Part shown: positions 41,567-53,220 of the stretch, piece after piece
How the letters are laid out: each line of letters opens with the position of its first letter
How positions within the stretch are numbered: position 1 is the first letter of the stretch
NCBI GenBank assembly: GCA_017311185.1
Contig: JAESUZ010004907.1
Span: forward strand, 1,116,001 to 1,180,000
Direction of reading: 5' to 3'
Source of the DNA: Proteles cristata cristata
Lineage: Eukaryota > Chordata > Mammalia > Carnivora > Hyaenidae
Length of the DNA: 64,000 bases
Notes under the pieces: model-generated
Databases searched by the model: none
Told to the model about the DNA's origin: nothing
Seen by the model: only the letters and a program-made list of their open reading frames with translations
Made by a program: the position numbers and the translations under genes

Positions 41567-41782
41567 GGGGCTCTTGGGTGGCTCAGTCAGTTAAGCGTCC
41601 GACTTCAGCTCAGGTCATGATCTCCTGTTTCGTGGGTTCGAGCCCCATGTATGACTCTGTGCTGACAGCTCAGAGCCTGGAGCCTGCTTCGGATTCTGTG
41701 TCTCCCACTCTCTGTGTCTCTCTCCTGCTCACGCTCTGTGTCTCTCTCTCTCTCTCAAACATAAATTAACTAAAAAAATTTT
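41567..41782 (+). mobile_element. SINEC, forward (inverted pair, right member)
   Basis: Full-length plus copy of the subfamily lacking the 'actgcc' insertion ('gctgacagctcagagcctggagcctgcttcgg'), tail 'ctctcaaacataaatt'. gttttcac occurs on both sides, a short probable target duplication. Confidence 0.94.
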
Positions 41783-42042
41783 AGAAGAGAGTTTTCACGC
41801 ACATGACAACTTGGACTGGTAACGAAAATGTAGCTTACTTTATTTATGGTGATCTTGTTTCCTTTATGAGTGGAAACAGTGGTCAGTGGGAGAGAGTAAC
41901 TAACATTCATCACACAACTATGAATAAGGAAACACTAATCTGATAGTCACCTCTGTTAATGTGATGTGTCTTTGATTTTTCAGTCTCCGTCTCTCTCGTG
42001 GTTCCTTCTCTTCAAGATGGCATCTGATGTATAACTGACTGA

Positions 42043-42250
42043 GGGGCGCCTGGGTGGCTCAGTCAGTTGAGCGTCTGACTTTGGCTCAGGTCATGACTTT
42101 GTGGTCCATGAGTTTGAGCCCCACATCGGGCTCTGTGCTGATGGCTCGGAGCCTGGAGCCTGCTTTGGATTCTCTGTCTTCCTTTCTGTCTGCCCGTCCC
42201 CCACTCATGCTCTGTCTGTCTTTCAAAAGTAAATAAACATTAAAAAAATA
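42043..42250 (+). mobile_element. SINEC, forward, full length
   Basis: Starts ggggcgcctgggtggctcag and ends 'aaaagtaaataaacattaaaaaa'. gtataactgactg on the left and gtgtaactgactg on the right are an approximate 13-bp target duplication. Confidence 0.95.
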
Positions 42251-42254
42251 AAGT

Positions 42255-43376
42255 GTAACTGACTGCAAAGCAGAGGGAGACACTGGGGGCTTCTAGGCCC
42301 CCGTGTCCTCTGGTTTCTGTGGGGTGTGGGTCTGGGTGCTTGATCCTGCTGCCCCGGTTGTTGAAGTGGCTGGTGAACCCAAGGCCATTTCCCATGGTGC
42401 CCCAAGCCCTCCCTGCCACCACAGACTCCTCTAATGTCCTGCTTGCGATTCCCATTTGGTCACATGCCAGGTGACCTTCTTGCAGTCGTGGCCACTGGAC
42501 ATTGTCCCACCGTGTTAAGCCCCCACTCTCGCCCCCCACAAACTCACCAGCCTGACCCTCAATTGCCACAACTTTCCGTCCCGCAATAAAACCAAGGAGA
42601 GTTTGGGAGAGTAAGACCTCAAGTCCCTCAAGTCCCCCAAGTCCCCCTGTGCCACACAAGCTGCACAGCCACCATGGACTGTTGTCAGCAAGGCACTGCC
42701 CCGAGACCCAAAGGAGAAACGGAGGCAGTGGGCTGTGCATCATCAGTAATTCCGTGCCTAATCCTTACCTCACCCCCTCTGGGCCTCTCACTGACCCGTT
42801 CCTCTCCCTCTCTTTGCTCTTCTTACATTTTGTGGGACCAGAAAGGAGTCGGCGTTGCTTGAATTTTCGCGAAATCTCGAGGATGGAGTTAATGGCCTCT
42901 ACCTCTTGTGTAGAAAAGAAGTCTCTTACAAGTTAAGGAGAACACACAGACCACGGGTCTTCTGGCTTTGAGGCGCATAAAATAAGGGAGGGGGAAAAGG
43001 GGATTGGAAAAGCCTTCCCCCTCAGCCATGCCTGGCCTCCAAGTCTCTTGTCCTGTTGTGAATGTCCCATGTGGACCGTTGTCACATTCTTTCTCCTTAA
43101 CTGTTGTAACAACTTCTCATCTCCGCTTAGCCACAGTGATGCTTTGTGCTGGCCAGTGTGCAAGGTCATGGAAGGTGGAAAGGAAAACTCATATGTGATT
43201 TTCAAAATATTATTCCACTTATATTTATTTCCCCTGTTTTACACCCATTCTTACAACATACAAATTAGCATCAGAGAGTAAATATATATGTGCATGTATT
43301 TATACATAGTATAAATTCTGAGGGGGTAATATATTTTTATTATTCATTTGAACTCTGATTCTACTTTCTGCATATA
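42255..43376. other. GC-rich unassigned block
   Basis: 42255-42960 is clearly GC-richer than the window average, with C-runs and a small tandem (caagtcccc/t units, 42617-42647). An AATAAA lies at 42584. It could be the end of an old LTR, or part of an unrecognised unique element. The longest frame in the window (167 codons, minus, 42240-42743) covers it but begins in GC-rich sequence, ends inside a SINE tail and has no domain. Right of 42960 nothing is recognised. Confidence 0.4.
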
Positions 43377-43435
43377 GTAATATATATGTGTGTGTGTGTG
43401 TATATATATAATAAATAATGTATATGTATTTAAAT
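43376..43435. repeat. (TG)n/(TA)n mixed microsatellite
   Basis: About 7 TG units flanked by tatata runs. It is short and AT-rich. Confidence 0.8.
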
Positions 43436-43477
43436 TATAACTCAGGTAACTCAACCACAAGATAAAGATCAACATTT

Positions 43478-43690
43478 TTTTTAAATATTTTTATTTATTT
43501 CTAGGAGAGAGAGAGAGACAGCGTGAGCAGGGGAGGGTCAGAGAGAGAGGGAGTCACAGACTGAAACAGGCTCCAGGCTCCGAGCTGGCAGTCGGCACAG
43601 AGCCCGACGCGGGGCCCGAACCCACGAATCGCGAGATCATGACCCGAGCGAAAGCCGGACGCTCAACCGACTACGCCACCCAGGCGCCCC
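43478..43690 (-). mobile_element. SINEC (young subfamily), reversed
   Basis: Full-length minus copy with many CpGs retained ('cccgacgcggggcccgaaccc', 'cgaatcgcgag', 'cgagcgaaagccggacgc'), which argues for a recent insertion. Exact gatcaacattt flanks (43467-43477 and 43694-43704). Confidence 0.97.
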
Positions 43691-43704
43691 AGGGATCAAC
43701 ATTT

Positions 43705-44152
43705 AAGACAAAGTTAACCTGCACAAATTTGCACTCTTTATCCACTATTCAAAAGCAAAAGGTATTCATTTTTCTCAACACAGGTCGAAGCAGTAAAAAC
43801 GAATGTACAAACACGACTTGATTTTGTCGGCACCCGATCGTGGGGTCAGTACAGGTTTGTTCGGAAGAGAGAATTTGAAAATGACTCAGATAAAATGTTA
43901 GATGACAAGCAGGGCACGGATCGAGCAAAGCATGAGACGTTAATGGATGCAGTTGATGCTTAGCACGGCCACCAAGGCCAATGTTTGCAGGAAACCTCAG
44001 CACAAGCCAGTAGTTCAACTCCCAACACCAGAAATGTGTTGGCTCGTCCACACCCCTTCCAGAAATATTCAAGTGCAGGATTTATAGGTAGCCTGGTGAT
44101 AAATGAGATTCTGACCTTAATGTCACCCTACACTTAGAAATGAGTTATGTTT
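43705..44152. other. Unassigned interval
   Basis: About 450 bases without a recognised element. The minus frame at 43749-44072 (107 codons) has no domain. Confidence 0.4.
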
Positions 44153-44356
44153 CTGGGTGCCTGGGTGGCTCAGTTGAGCGCCAGACTTAGGGTCAGGTCG
44201 TGATCTGGGGTTCGTGAGCCTGAGTCCCGTGTGGGGATCTGAGATGACAGCTCAGAGACTGGATCCTGTTTCGGATCTGTGTCTTCCTCTCTCTCTGCCT
44301 GTCTCTCAATTGCACTCTATCTCTCTCCCTCAAAATTAAATAGAAATTTAAAAAAT
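44153..44356 (+). mobile_element. SINEC, forward, diverged
   Basis: Plus copy missing a few head bases ('gggtgcctgggtggctcagttgagcgccagac'), with 'cgtgatctggggttcgtgagcctgagtcccg' at the B box and tail 'caaaattaaatagaaatttaaaaa'. An older copy. Confidence 0.9.
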
Positions 44357-44529
44357 ATATTAAAATATGGGTTGTGCTCCAAACAATTGTCAGTCACTAT
44401 ATATTTTTTCCTTTGTGATGAAAGCAGGGCTATGGAAAGTTATAGGTAGTGGATAGGGTCCTAGATAAGCAATCAGAAGTTCATGTACAGAATGCTAGGC
44501 CTCAAAGCCCTTTGAAGCTAATGAGTCTT

Positions 44530-44670
44530 CTATCTTGTTTATTTTAAAAGAAGAAAGAAGCCATTATAACAGAGAGATGACGACACCACATGACAAGATG
44601 GCGGTCCAGGTGGGGCTGGAGTCTGGATCTCCGACTTCTTGTGTAGAATGTTTTTACCGTGGCTTCTAAT
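44530..44670 (-). mobile_element. MIR SINE, reversed
   Basis: Antisense MIR pattern: 'ttattttaaaagaagaaagaagccattataacagagagatga', 'caccacatgacaagatggcggtccaggtggggctggagtctggatctccgacttct'. Confidence 0.6.
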
Positions 44671-46400
44671 ACACAGCATATTCTTAACTCATGCAATAGC
44701 TAACCTATCTGAAAGTACCAACAAAAAAATTTTTTTATCGTTTTATTTTGTCAGGTTACTTATTTTGTAAGTTACTCTGAGTCCCCAGATTACCTCTGAC
44801 ATTCTGGCGACACAAAGAAAGTTTGCTCCTTCCTCTTGATACACGTCCAATGAGGGGTGGCACAGACTCTGTTCTCTGCAGCCACTTGAGGAGCCATGTG
44901 AGTAGAGGGTCCGCTGTTACACGTTATTGGGCATACGTGGCCTTTTCAGTTGCTGTAGTACTAGCCATTTTATAACGAAAGCTGGTAGAAGATACTGGAA
45001 ATAAAACAAAAATAATAAACACATTAAAATATTCTTCTTGAATGCTAGTGTTTGAATTAAAGGAGGTTGTGAGGAGGATGGGCTCATCCATTCCGTCCGT
45101 GAAGGAGCCCCTGAAGGAGATGTGTGAGTACTTTCATGGAAGGATTTGAAAAGCTGGGCCCTGGTTCTTTCCTGGATGAGGAGTTACAGTAGTGTGATCT
45201 GTGACTTATCAGTCTTGTTAAGATTGTGTTTGGACTCGTGGGAGAAGGGAGACACTTAATGTATATGTTCACATGTGATATATCTTAATTTTACAGCCCC
45301 ATTTGGCAGATAACATAGCTGTTATCGTCTCAACTCTACGGACAATGCGAGGGGGGAGCTCAGTGGAATCTGAGGTAAAAACATTAGCCGAGCAGTTGTT
45401 CGGCTGTGAGAACAGAGCTCCGGAGAAGACAAAGTGTGTCCCTTCTTGCGTGTCCATGGACTCAAGGCTTGGAATGGACGGGCTGAGGACTGGAATCAAA
45501 ATTTCCTAATTTCTGGTCAACAGCTCCATATTCTACTATATGTTGTTTCAGCTAGAGGGCAAATGTCAGGTGTGATGAATGAGCCTAGCAATGGAATCTT
45601 CCACCTTTGAGTGTAGATACAGAATAATATTCATTAATCTTACTTCTGGGGCTTTTGGTCTGGCTGAGCTGAGACAAAGCTACTATCTATGTAAACCTCT
45701 TCTCCTCTTCCTCTCTGCGTCCCTGATTTCCTCCTTCCCCAAACCAATATCTACGTGAATCTACTGGGACACCCATGGGGACTTCTGAAATTGGTAAAGG
45801 AGGGAGGGGCTTTAGTTGAGAGGCGTGGAGTATGGAGGAAGTATTAGAGCAGCTACCCCCCTTTCAAATTCTGCACATTTTGTTGGAGATGCTTTCACTA
45901 TGGGTATTCATGAGAAACATGGTATTATTCTGGGCATGAAGTACAGGCTAGGAGGTAAGAGACATCTTCAGGAGACACCTTGTGAGGCTCACCGGCAGTG
46001 GCACTGGATTGGGTAGAGAGGATTTCCCCTGGCTTTGCATAGGACCCCGTGCAGTCTGGGACGGTGATGCCTGTGTGTTCAGGGGACAGTCAGAGGCCGC
46101 CTTGGGTGCATGGACAGTGCATTTGCCTGACATATAGTGATGGCAGCAAGGCTGTTTCAAGTGGCTTCATGCAGATCGGGACAAGTGGGGTAGAAGAAGG
46201 AGAGCACAGTACGGACGGTGATGCTGTCTGACTGGGCCATGGGAGGAAGCCGTCTGCGCTTTTGAAGAAATAAATGGAGACTATGTCAGTTGGTAAAGAG
46301 CGGTCACAAGGTCCTCTCACTGTGGATGTGATAGCTACAAAGCCAGTGGACATTAGGATCACAGGCTCTTACTAGTGTGTAGATTCGCTGGTGAAAAAAA
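44671..46400. other. Unassigned interval, mostly repeat-poor
   Basis: About 1.7 kb. The part 45320-45490 faintly resembles an antisense MIR ('gtctcaactctacggacaatgcgagg...tgaggtaaaaac') but is too diverged to call. Open frames of 60-90 codons occur on both strands with no domain. Confidence 0.4.
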
Positions 46401-47335
46401 TAGCCAAATAAGCCAATTTTAATACCTAAGCTACTACCCCACTATGAACGCAGTTGCTCTCTTTAAGATGAAAATATTTCCTGTGCTGTAAAATGAAACG
46501 CTTGGCGTGGTTTTAGACAATGCTTTGCTTTCAGACAAGTCTAGGAAACAATTTCAGAGCAATTTCTGAAATAAGACTGCAGGATGTTGTGCTTGTAAGC
46601 TGGGAACGGCTCCTGGGAATCAACCTCTGCTTGTTTTGGGAACCCAGAAGTGTATTAAAATCACATTCCACACGTTCTGGTCCCAGCTTCAGTCTTCAGC
46701 GCTTGATATTTATAACAGGATGACAGGTTTCCTTTTGTACTTTGTCTGGGCCATTAAATGTGGCCGTGGCACCGCACGCTGTTTCATAGCGTGGAAATGG
46801 AATATTCGGTCAGATTGATGTGTCTTCTCTTCCTGGTTACGGATGAATGGCTGGCACATTCTCTCATTGCCATGGGCATTCAGATACTGCATGTCGTTGG
46901 CTAGGAGGCCGGACAGCAAGCAGGCTGCATTTCTCCTTTACACAAACCGTTACTTCCTTAATTTACATGTAGATGCTGAATATTTTATGGTAAACACCCA
47001 CAACAGAAACCTTTGTAATGATCATCCAAGGCTTACCCCATAACTCAATAAGAATCATTTATTTTCCTGTTCAGCAAGCATGCCTTTAAAGAGTTTTGCT
47101 ACCGGAAATGATAGAATTTTTCCAAACGGATTTGCCATTCCCCCCCAAATGACTTCTCGGCATTTTAGCTCCTTGGCTAGCTTTCCTCTTACTCTTGGGG
47201 AGAGAGCATCTTTATATCTTGAAAATAGCCATCTTCCATCTGAAGGACGGAGGTCCTTCAAACTTGCATACCAGTCAAGACATTGCAGAGTTAGGTCAGC
47301 CAACTGATGTGACTGAAACTAAAACCAAGTAAATT
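46401..47335. other. Repeat-poor island, possible conserved non-coding DNA
   Basis: Nearly 1 kb without a recognised transposable element and with balanced composition, for example 'gcgcttgatatttataacagg', 'tctgggccattaaatgtggcc', 'ggaatattcggtcagattgatgtg'. Overlapping frames of 60-82 codons on both strands argue against coding. A comparative alignment is needed to test for constraint. Confidence 0.3.
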
Positions 47336-47439
47336 ACAGGAAGGAAGATGATGAGATCTATCATTCCATGTGTGCTATGGTGTATGGTTGCAATCCCATT
47401 TTGGAAAATATCACTATTTTCTTATTTTTATTTCTTTGC

Positions 47440-47590
47440 CTTTCAGATGATAAAAGTAATTCATGTTCATTGGTGAAATTTTGAAAAATTGAAAAAAGAT
47501 GAAGAGGAAATTAAATTGGCAGTGGTTCTACCAATCTTCCCAATGTTTGGGTATATTTCCTTCTAATCATTCTTCTCTGGGACTGTATGT
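47440..47590 (-). mobile_element. Old LINE-1 3'UTR fragment, reversed
   Basis: 'gatgataaaagtaattcatgttcattggtgaaattttgaaaaattgaaaaaagatgaagaggaaatta' and 'gggtatatttccttctaatc' follow the common antisense L1M 3'UTR motif ('aaaagtaatacatgttcattgtagaaaatttggaaaatac...'). Confidence 0.5.
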
Positions 47591-47620
47591 CGGTGTTTTT
47601 CTTTTTTTTTTTTCCTTTAT

Positions 47621-47701
47621 CTTCCTTCCTTCCTTCCTTCCTTCCTTCCTTCCTTCCTTCCTTCCTTCCTTCTTTCTTTCCTTTCTCTCTCTCTCTCTCT
47701 C
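47621..47701. repeat. (CTTC)n array with (CT)n end
   Basis: About 60 bp of cttc units followed by a ct run. It is the complementary-strand equivalent of a GGAA array. The phenylalanine/leucine/proline/serine and lysine/glutamate/arginine frames across it are artefacts. Confidence 0.97.
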
Positions 47702-48229
47702 ACCATTCAGCTTTGAGTCATGCTTCTCCTCCTTCCCCCACGAAACAGTACTGATGTTTAAAGAAGAGAAAACGTGACTTTGATTCAGAAGACCTGAGTA
47801 TTCATTCTCCATTTCTTACCATTGCCATATGTATCAGTGCAATGAGCCAAGGTGTCTGCGCTCCCTCCCGAGACTCGTAAGCCTGGGGCAGAGTGCGGGG
47901 CCAGGCAATGAAAGCAGAGTCCTGTAGAAATGCATGATCCCCTCTCCCTGAGCGTATGATTCCGTAGGAAATGTGCTGTTTTTCATTTAAGTTTGTTAAT
48001 ACTTCTCTTAGGAAGCGAAAATGATTATGTTGTTTTATGGCTAATGGAGACTCAGAGGCAGAATTTTTAGTCACTTGTCTCCCCAGAGGCAGAGCAAAGA
48101 TTGGAGCACATGTTTGCGGGATCCTGCCCTCTTCTCTTCCCAGGAACACATCTGGCGTTCTCTGTCCCTGCTCGTACTGGCCTTCCTGGAGAGTGTACCA
48201 TGAGCAGCAATTGCACGAGGCACTTGGCA
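47702..48229. other. Unassigned interval
   Basis: No element is recognised. The 153-codon minus frame at 47802-48263 has no recognisable domain, and a plus-strand frame (48037-48270) overlaps it, so it is not called. Confidence 0.4.
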
Positions 48230-48370
48230 CACAGTGTCTGGCTTCATCTTCAGAATTCACCATGAGGTAAAATCATGGTCTCTGCGCTGTAGACTGGAAA
48301 GCGGAGCCTCGGAGAGATTAGATCATGAGCTCAGGGTCCCTTGATGAGTAACTGTCTTGAGCAGGTTGGT
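48230..48370 (-). mobile_element. MIR SINE, reversed
   Basis: 'gcgctgtagactggaaagcggagcctcggagagattagatcatgagctcagggtccc' matches the antisense MIR core ('ttttacagatgaggaaactgaggc...agagaggttaa...'). Confidence 0.65.
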
Positions 48371-50810
48371 GTCTTCTACTCATGCTTTTCCTGTTTGGGC
48401 TCGTTTCATCCAGTCGCTGATCTGGAGCATAGTTTTATTGCCTAAAAGATGAAGAGAACACTGCCTGCTTAAGATTGGTCTATCTGCTTGGTGCCAGGAG
48501 AGTGGTGGAGCCTAATGTGGTCTTGCTAATTGTTTACGGAATGAACGAATGAGTGGGGAGTATATGTGAGTTTGCTTTGTGCACCATGAAGAAGGAGGCC
48601 CATGAATGCCTTACTATATGTAACACAGTATACAGTATAACGTAATGAGCTCTACGCGTTAAGACAAAAGGGAAAAGGAAGTGAAATGTAGGACTGTGTT
48701 TAACCCAACTTCACTCTTTCCACATAAGGCTCACGGACTGGGAGTGGGGAGCACATAAAAAGAGCAAGTAGTGCCACTAAGGGTGTTTTCTAAGGAACAG
48801 AAGAGAGCATTGTTATTGAGGAGTCATAACAAAATAAAAAAATAATAAAAAAAAGAACCTAATATGACCATGTCGGCAGAAAAAGCAAAATCCATTAAGA
48901 GGAAATGGTCTGACTTTGAAAATCAATAATGAGAAAATGGACCAAATCTCTTAACCTTAGAGGCAGCCTAATGTATTTGTTTACTTTGTACTTATTCCCT
49001 CCTTATTTTCCCATTACATTATTCTAGAATATCAAGACATGAGTCTAGATTGCTTCACTTTCCCCAGTTCTATCCCCACAAAGCTCTTCCCTAATTCCGT
49101 GTTTGTTTACATTCCCCTCGACCAGTACCCTCACGGTTGTTGCTATCAGAGCCTCTGTACCAAAAGTTTTTTTCTCAGATTCCTTCTCTCCCTACCACCA
49201 AAAACTTCCAAAAAAGTTATGCGACTCAATTCAAACACTTCTTTTGCGTGTATCTCTGTGAGCTGCATTGATAAAGGTAACTTCTGGAATGCAACTTCGT
49301 CTGAATGAACTGTTGCCATTTTATTTAAGAAGTACCTGTTTCCATTTCAGTGGCCAAACTCTGACCCGTACTGATTTCCATAATCCCCTCTGTGCCACAG
49401 TGATAGTGTAGATGATAAATCACAGTATCATTCCAGGAAAGCCCTAGAACCAACTTATTGCTTGCCCCTTTTTCTGTGATATCCCTGAATTGAAGATGAG
49501 GGAGGATGGAGAAAGTTCCAGAAAGTGGCTGCAGAACAGAGAGAATGGATATAAAGATCAAAGACTTGAGGCCAGCACGGTTTAACCCCTAGACCTAAAA
49601 CATCCACAGAAGTTTGGTCAGAGGGAAGCCTTAGCCACTGCTTTATTTTGTTTCAGATTTGTGCATTTTAGGGCTAGTAATTTTTCTTTTTAATTCTCTC
49701 CTTTCTTTTGCTCTAGGAAGAAAGAATATAACATTTGGATAGCCAAAACCATAGTTTTTTCTTTTGCTATCCTTGTAGAATGAAGATATGAACTCTATTC
49801 GTCCTGTAAAGTGGCTGAGTTTTCTTTTTAGCTCGACCTTTAGCCTACGAGTGACATAATCAGACTCAATGATATATTTTAATAAAACATCTTTTTGTTA
49901 ATTAATGGATGCCCTATTTTACAAGGCAATGACTGTTAGCTTAACATTATATAGCTCTGTATCTTAAACATATTGAATCTTCGATATAAATCATAAAAAT
50001 GTCACAAGCAAGCATTCTCTCCATTTTAAAGAGGAGAAAATACCAGACCCATCCTATCTGTGGACAAAAAAACATATTTTTAGCTGTTTTTAGATACACA
50101 CTTTTGAATTCTCATATATGTGGGTGTGTATAAAATCTAGAAAATGAATGTACTTCTCCCAGTTTTTTAATCTTATCAAATCAAAGGACAATTCATTGCT
50201 ATTGTTGCTCATTTTTCTGATTGGCTTTATCATTCTGGAGAAAATGTTTATAGATCAGTGACTCACTGTTTCTTTTTTCATTGCAGTTCTTGCCACTTTC
50301 CAGAACTTTCCAGAACTTGTTCTTATTATTAGGTCTCTGCTCGGATTGTTGCTTCTACAGAAGAACTATTCATCAGGAATGCTAACTTGTCTCATGTCTA
50401 ATTTTGGGTCCCTCTGAGACAGCACAGATAGAAGCAGATTGAACAATCGGAGGCAACTGTTGGTTTTCACTGATTTGGTGGAAATCATGAATGAATGGCC
50501 GCTCTTGAGTATGGAACAATTTTCTTATTGTTGTGATCCTTTCATAGTTTCATCATCGCCATTGTTTCAAGAGGAGGATCCTATGCTTTTGCCTGGCCTT
50601 TCCAACCATTTTCAATTCTGTCTTTAAGAAATCCTAGGAGTTAGGATAGATTGAGTGCTATTAACATTACATGTCTGATGGTGGTGGTTGATGGCAGCGG
50701 CTTATTAATTTTCTGACTCCTCAAGCACAAACAAGTCCTACAACACCCTTAGCTGGAGTTCTTAAATGTCCTAAGAAATGTGGTTTAGGGCAAAAAGCTG
50801 CTTATATATG
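48371..50810. other. Long repeat-poor interval
   Basis: About 2.4 kb with no recognised transposable element, the largest such gap in the window. AT-rich motif-dense parts ('ctttttgttaattaatggatg' at about 49892, 'tatttttagctgtttttagatac' at about 50078) resemble regulatory DNA. A short in-register repeat (ccagaactttccagaactt) lies near 50299. Frames stay under 90 codons. Confidence 0.35.
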
Positions 50811-50814
50811 GCTT

Positions 50815-50975
50815 CAAATTTTGATGCTATCCCTAGATCTGTAAATCGGAGCAAGGCTTTGAACCTAAGAAACCTTTGTTTCTTATCTGTAAAATAGGAA
50901 TGACAAGGTCTATTCCAGGTGATTGTAAAGTACCTAACACTCCCTTTGGGCAACCCTTCAACACATATGAATCCC
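50815..50975 (+). mobile_element. MIR SINE
   Basis: 'tgaacctaagaaacctttgtttcttatctgtaaaataggaatgacaag' then 'gattgtaaagtacctaacactcc' follows the sense MIR core. Confidence 0.65.
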
Positions 50976-51194
50976 CTCCCTTCTTCTAAAACATGCTTCT
51001 GTGAGGTTTAATAGAAGCCCCATCTTTCACTCAAGTGACCTGACGATAGCTTTGGACAGAAGCTTTCCATTCCTTCTGACTGTATTTATCATCAGGGTGG
51101 GAGGCCTCTCTCTATGAATCCAGCCCAAGGCCATGGCATCGCATAATTCCCTTAAGTATGTAAACTTTGCAGCCATTTGTTTGGTTAACATTCT

Positions 51195-51390
51195 GCTGCT
51201 CTCTCTAGATGCTTGACCTTTGCTGAGTCACTGAGCCTGTTTGTTCCTTTGGCCTCCTCTGGAAATGAGTTTGTTGAGAGAATCCAAGCTGTGGGTTGTG
51301 AGGGATTTAAATGAATGAAGATTTGTAACCGGCTTAAAACAGTGCTGCCCCCATTGTTAGTTCAATAGGTATCAGTTGCTATTATCGATC
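51195..51390 (+). mobile_element. MIR SINE
   Basis: 'tgctgagtcactgagcctgtttgttcctttggcctcctctggaaatgag' and 'gtaaccggcttaaaacagtgctgccc...tcaataggtatcagttgctatt' follow the sense MIR core and 3' part. Confidence 0.65.
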
Positions 51391-51474
51391 TAATTAATTT
51401 GTGTTTAGAATTCCTCGTCACTGCTGTTAAAACGTAGGCAATCTGTATCTTCTGTAGGTGCGTTTTAGATTATG

Positions 51475-51675
51475 CAAATATTTTCAGACATATTATCTCA
51501 CGTGAGCCTCTCCCAGACTCTAAAATAATCATTACCATCCCCTTTTTACAGATGCAGAAACTGATGCCCAGCAAGTTTAAGTACTGTGGGTCTCCCCGGT
51601 GACTAATAAAAGCAAATGATGGAAATGCAGGTGGGTACAAATTCTTCTGATTCCAAATCCCATGCATTGTCTCTG
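51475..51675 (-). mobile_element. MIR SINE, reversed
   Basis: 'acatattatctcacgtgagcctctccc', 'aatcattaccatcccctttttacagatgcagaaactgatgcccagcaagtttaagtactgtgggtc' and 'ttcttctgattccaaatccc' are antisense MIR blocks in order. It is the third MIR within 0.9 kb. Confidence 0.72.
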
Positions 51676-51929
51676 GGCCCCAAATGCAACAAACATTTGA
51701 TTGGCCTTTATGGCAGATGGTCTATCAGTGTCTCAGTATTGTGCTACGAGGTGTTTATATACTTCACAAAACAAGGTAGTCAAACTCATTGAAGTGAATG
51801 CCATAGTCCATGGTGTTATATGTTTTGGGGATCACATAGGGAGCAATAGCTTCCAAATGAAATACTTAGCCGTAGTACCTAATTTTGGGTAAGATATTGA
51901 TAATAGGTTGACTTCTTAGAGAAGGCAAA
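51676..51929. other. Unassigned interval
   Basis: About 250 bases between a MIR and an L1 fragment. No element or coding signal is recognised. Confidence 0.4.
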
Positions 51930-52770
51930 GATGTAATAAATTGGATACAGAAAAAGCCAATGATAAAGAAAAATTGCTAAGTTGGTTTACGCTGAAATTA
52001 AGAACTTCTGCTTATTAAAACCATAACTAAGAGTGTGGTCAAGTCAGCCATGGAACATAGACGATATTGGCAATACATTTATCTGACAAGATTCATTCTT
52101 ATCCTTTGTTTCTTACTATAAAAGCCAAGGAGAAAAAAAGCAGAGAACCCGGGGGGAAAGTGGGCACTAAGACTGTAACAGATATTTAGCAAAAAAAGGA
52201 TTTCTTAAATGCCAATAAGAGTATGAAAAGAACTTAGAAATTTCTTAGCCACTGGAGAGATGCAAGCTAAGCTATAGTTCAATGCCACTGGGCACCAGCC
52301 ATATGGCTATACCTCTGATGGCAGTATAAATAGACACAGCCAGTTTAGGAAACTGAATGGTAGGATCTATAAAAGATGGACATAGCATATCCTACGATCT
52401 GGCAGTTTCACTTTTAGATAAGTACCTACACTTCAGATAAATATGTACATTTGTGAGCCAAAAAATCACCATGTATAAGAATGTCCAGAGCAGTCCCATT
52501 TATAATATTTTTCATGCCAAAACATTCCAAACACCCATCAGTAGAATGGATAAATTAACTGTGCTGTATTCTTACAATGGAATGCTACACCGCAAGGAGA
52601 ATAAATGAACACACACAACAAAATGATTTTTACGTACATAACATTACTCTTAAGGAACCAGAAGAATGGGAGTGCATGTGAGAAAATACCATCAAGTTAA
52701 TACAGGCAAAATTTATCTCCGATGACAGAAGTGAGGCTCGTAGTTGCCCTTGATAGGGAGTAATGACTCC
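51930..52770 (+). mobile_element. Old LINE-1 3' part of ORF2 and 3'UTR
   Basis: Sense blocks in order: 'attaagaacttctgcttattaaaacc', 'gacgatattggcaatacatttatctgacaagattca', 'tttcttagccactggagagatgcaagc', 'gatctggcagtttcacttttagata', 'gcagtcccatttataatatttttcatgcc', 'acacccatcagtagaatggataaatt', 'tcttacaatggaatgctacacc'. The ORF2 frame is destroyed. Confidence 0.75.
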
Positions 52771-52774
52771 AGGC

Positions 52775-53220
52775 ACACAGTTGTCTTCCTCATCTGGGAG
52801 AGTTGCGTCCCAAACCCCCAAATGATGCCTGCAACCATGGACCATACCAAACCCTATATAATACTATGTTTTCTTCCTATACATACACACCTATGTTAAG
52901 TTTAATTCATAAATTAGGAACAGTGAGAGATTAAAAACAATAATAGTAAAATAGCACAATTGTAATAAGATACTGTAATAAAATTACGTGAGTATGGTCT
53001 TCTCTCTCTTTCTCCACGTATCTTACTGTACTGTGCTCCCCCTTCTTCTTGTAATGCTCTGAGCAGATAAAACGCGAGATGGAGTGAGGTGAATGACGTA
53101 GGCACTGTGACATTAACACTAGGCTACCACTGACCTTCTTACCATATGTCAAGAGACTCGGCTTCTTCCAGAGCGGGGGTGACCCCAGGTAACTGAAACT
53201 GAAACTGATAAGGAGGAAAG
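52775..53220. mobile_element. Tigger-like (TcMar) DNA transposon remnant
   Basis: 'aaccatggaccataccaaaccctatata', 'cctatacatacacacctatg', 'aggaacagtgagagattaaaaacaataatag', 'gagatggagtgaggtgaatgacgtaggcactgtgac' and the end 'ggtgaccccaggtaactgaaactg...gataagg' match the 3' part of a TcMar-Tigger family element. Only one end is present and no transposase remains. Confidence 0.75.

Noticed and set aside
42240..42743. 167-codon open frame on the minus strand, the longest in the window
   Set aside because: It reads through GC-rich DNA and ends inside the A-rich tail of a SINE. It has no known domain, no codon-level evidence and no splice partner; GC-rich sequence has few stops by chance.
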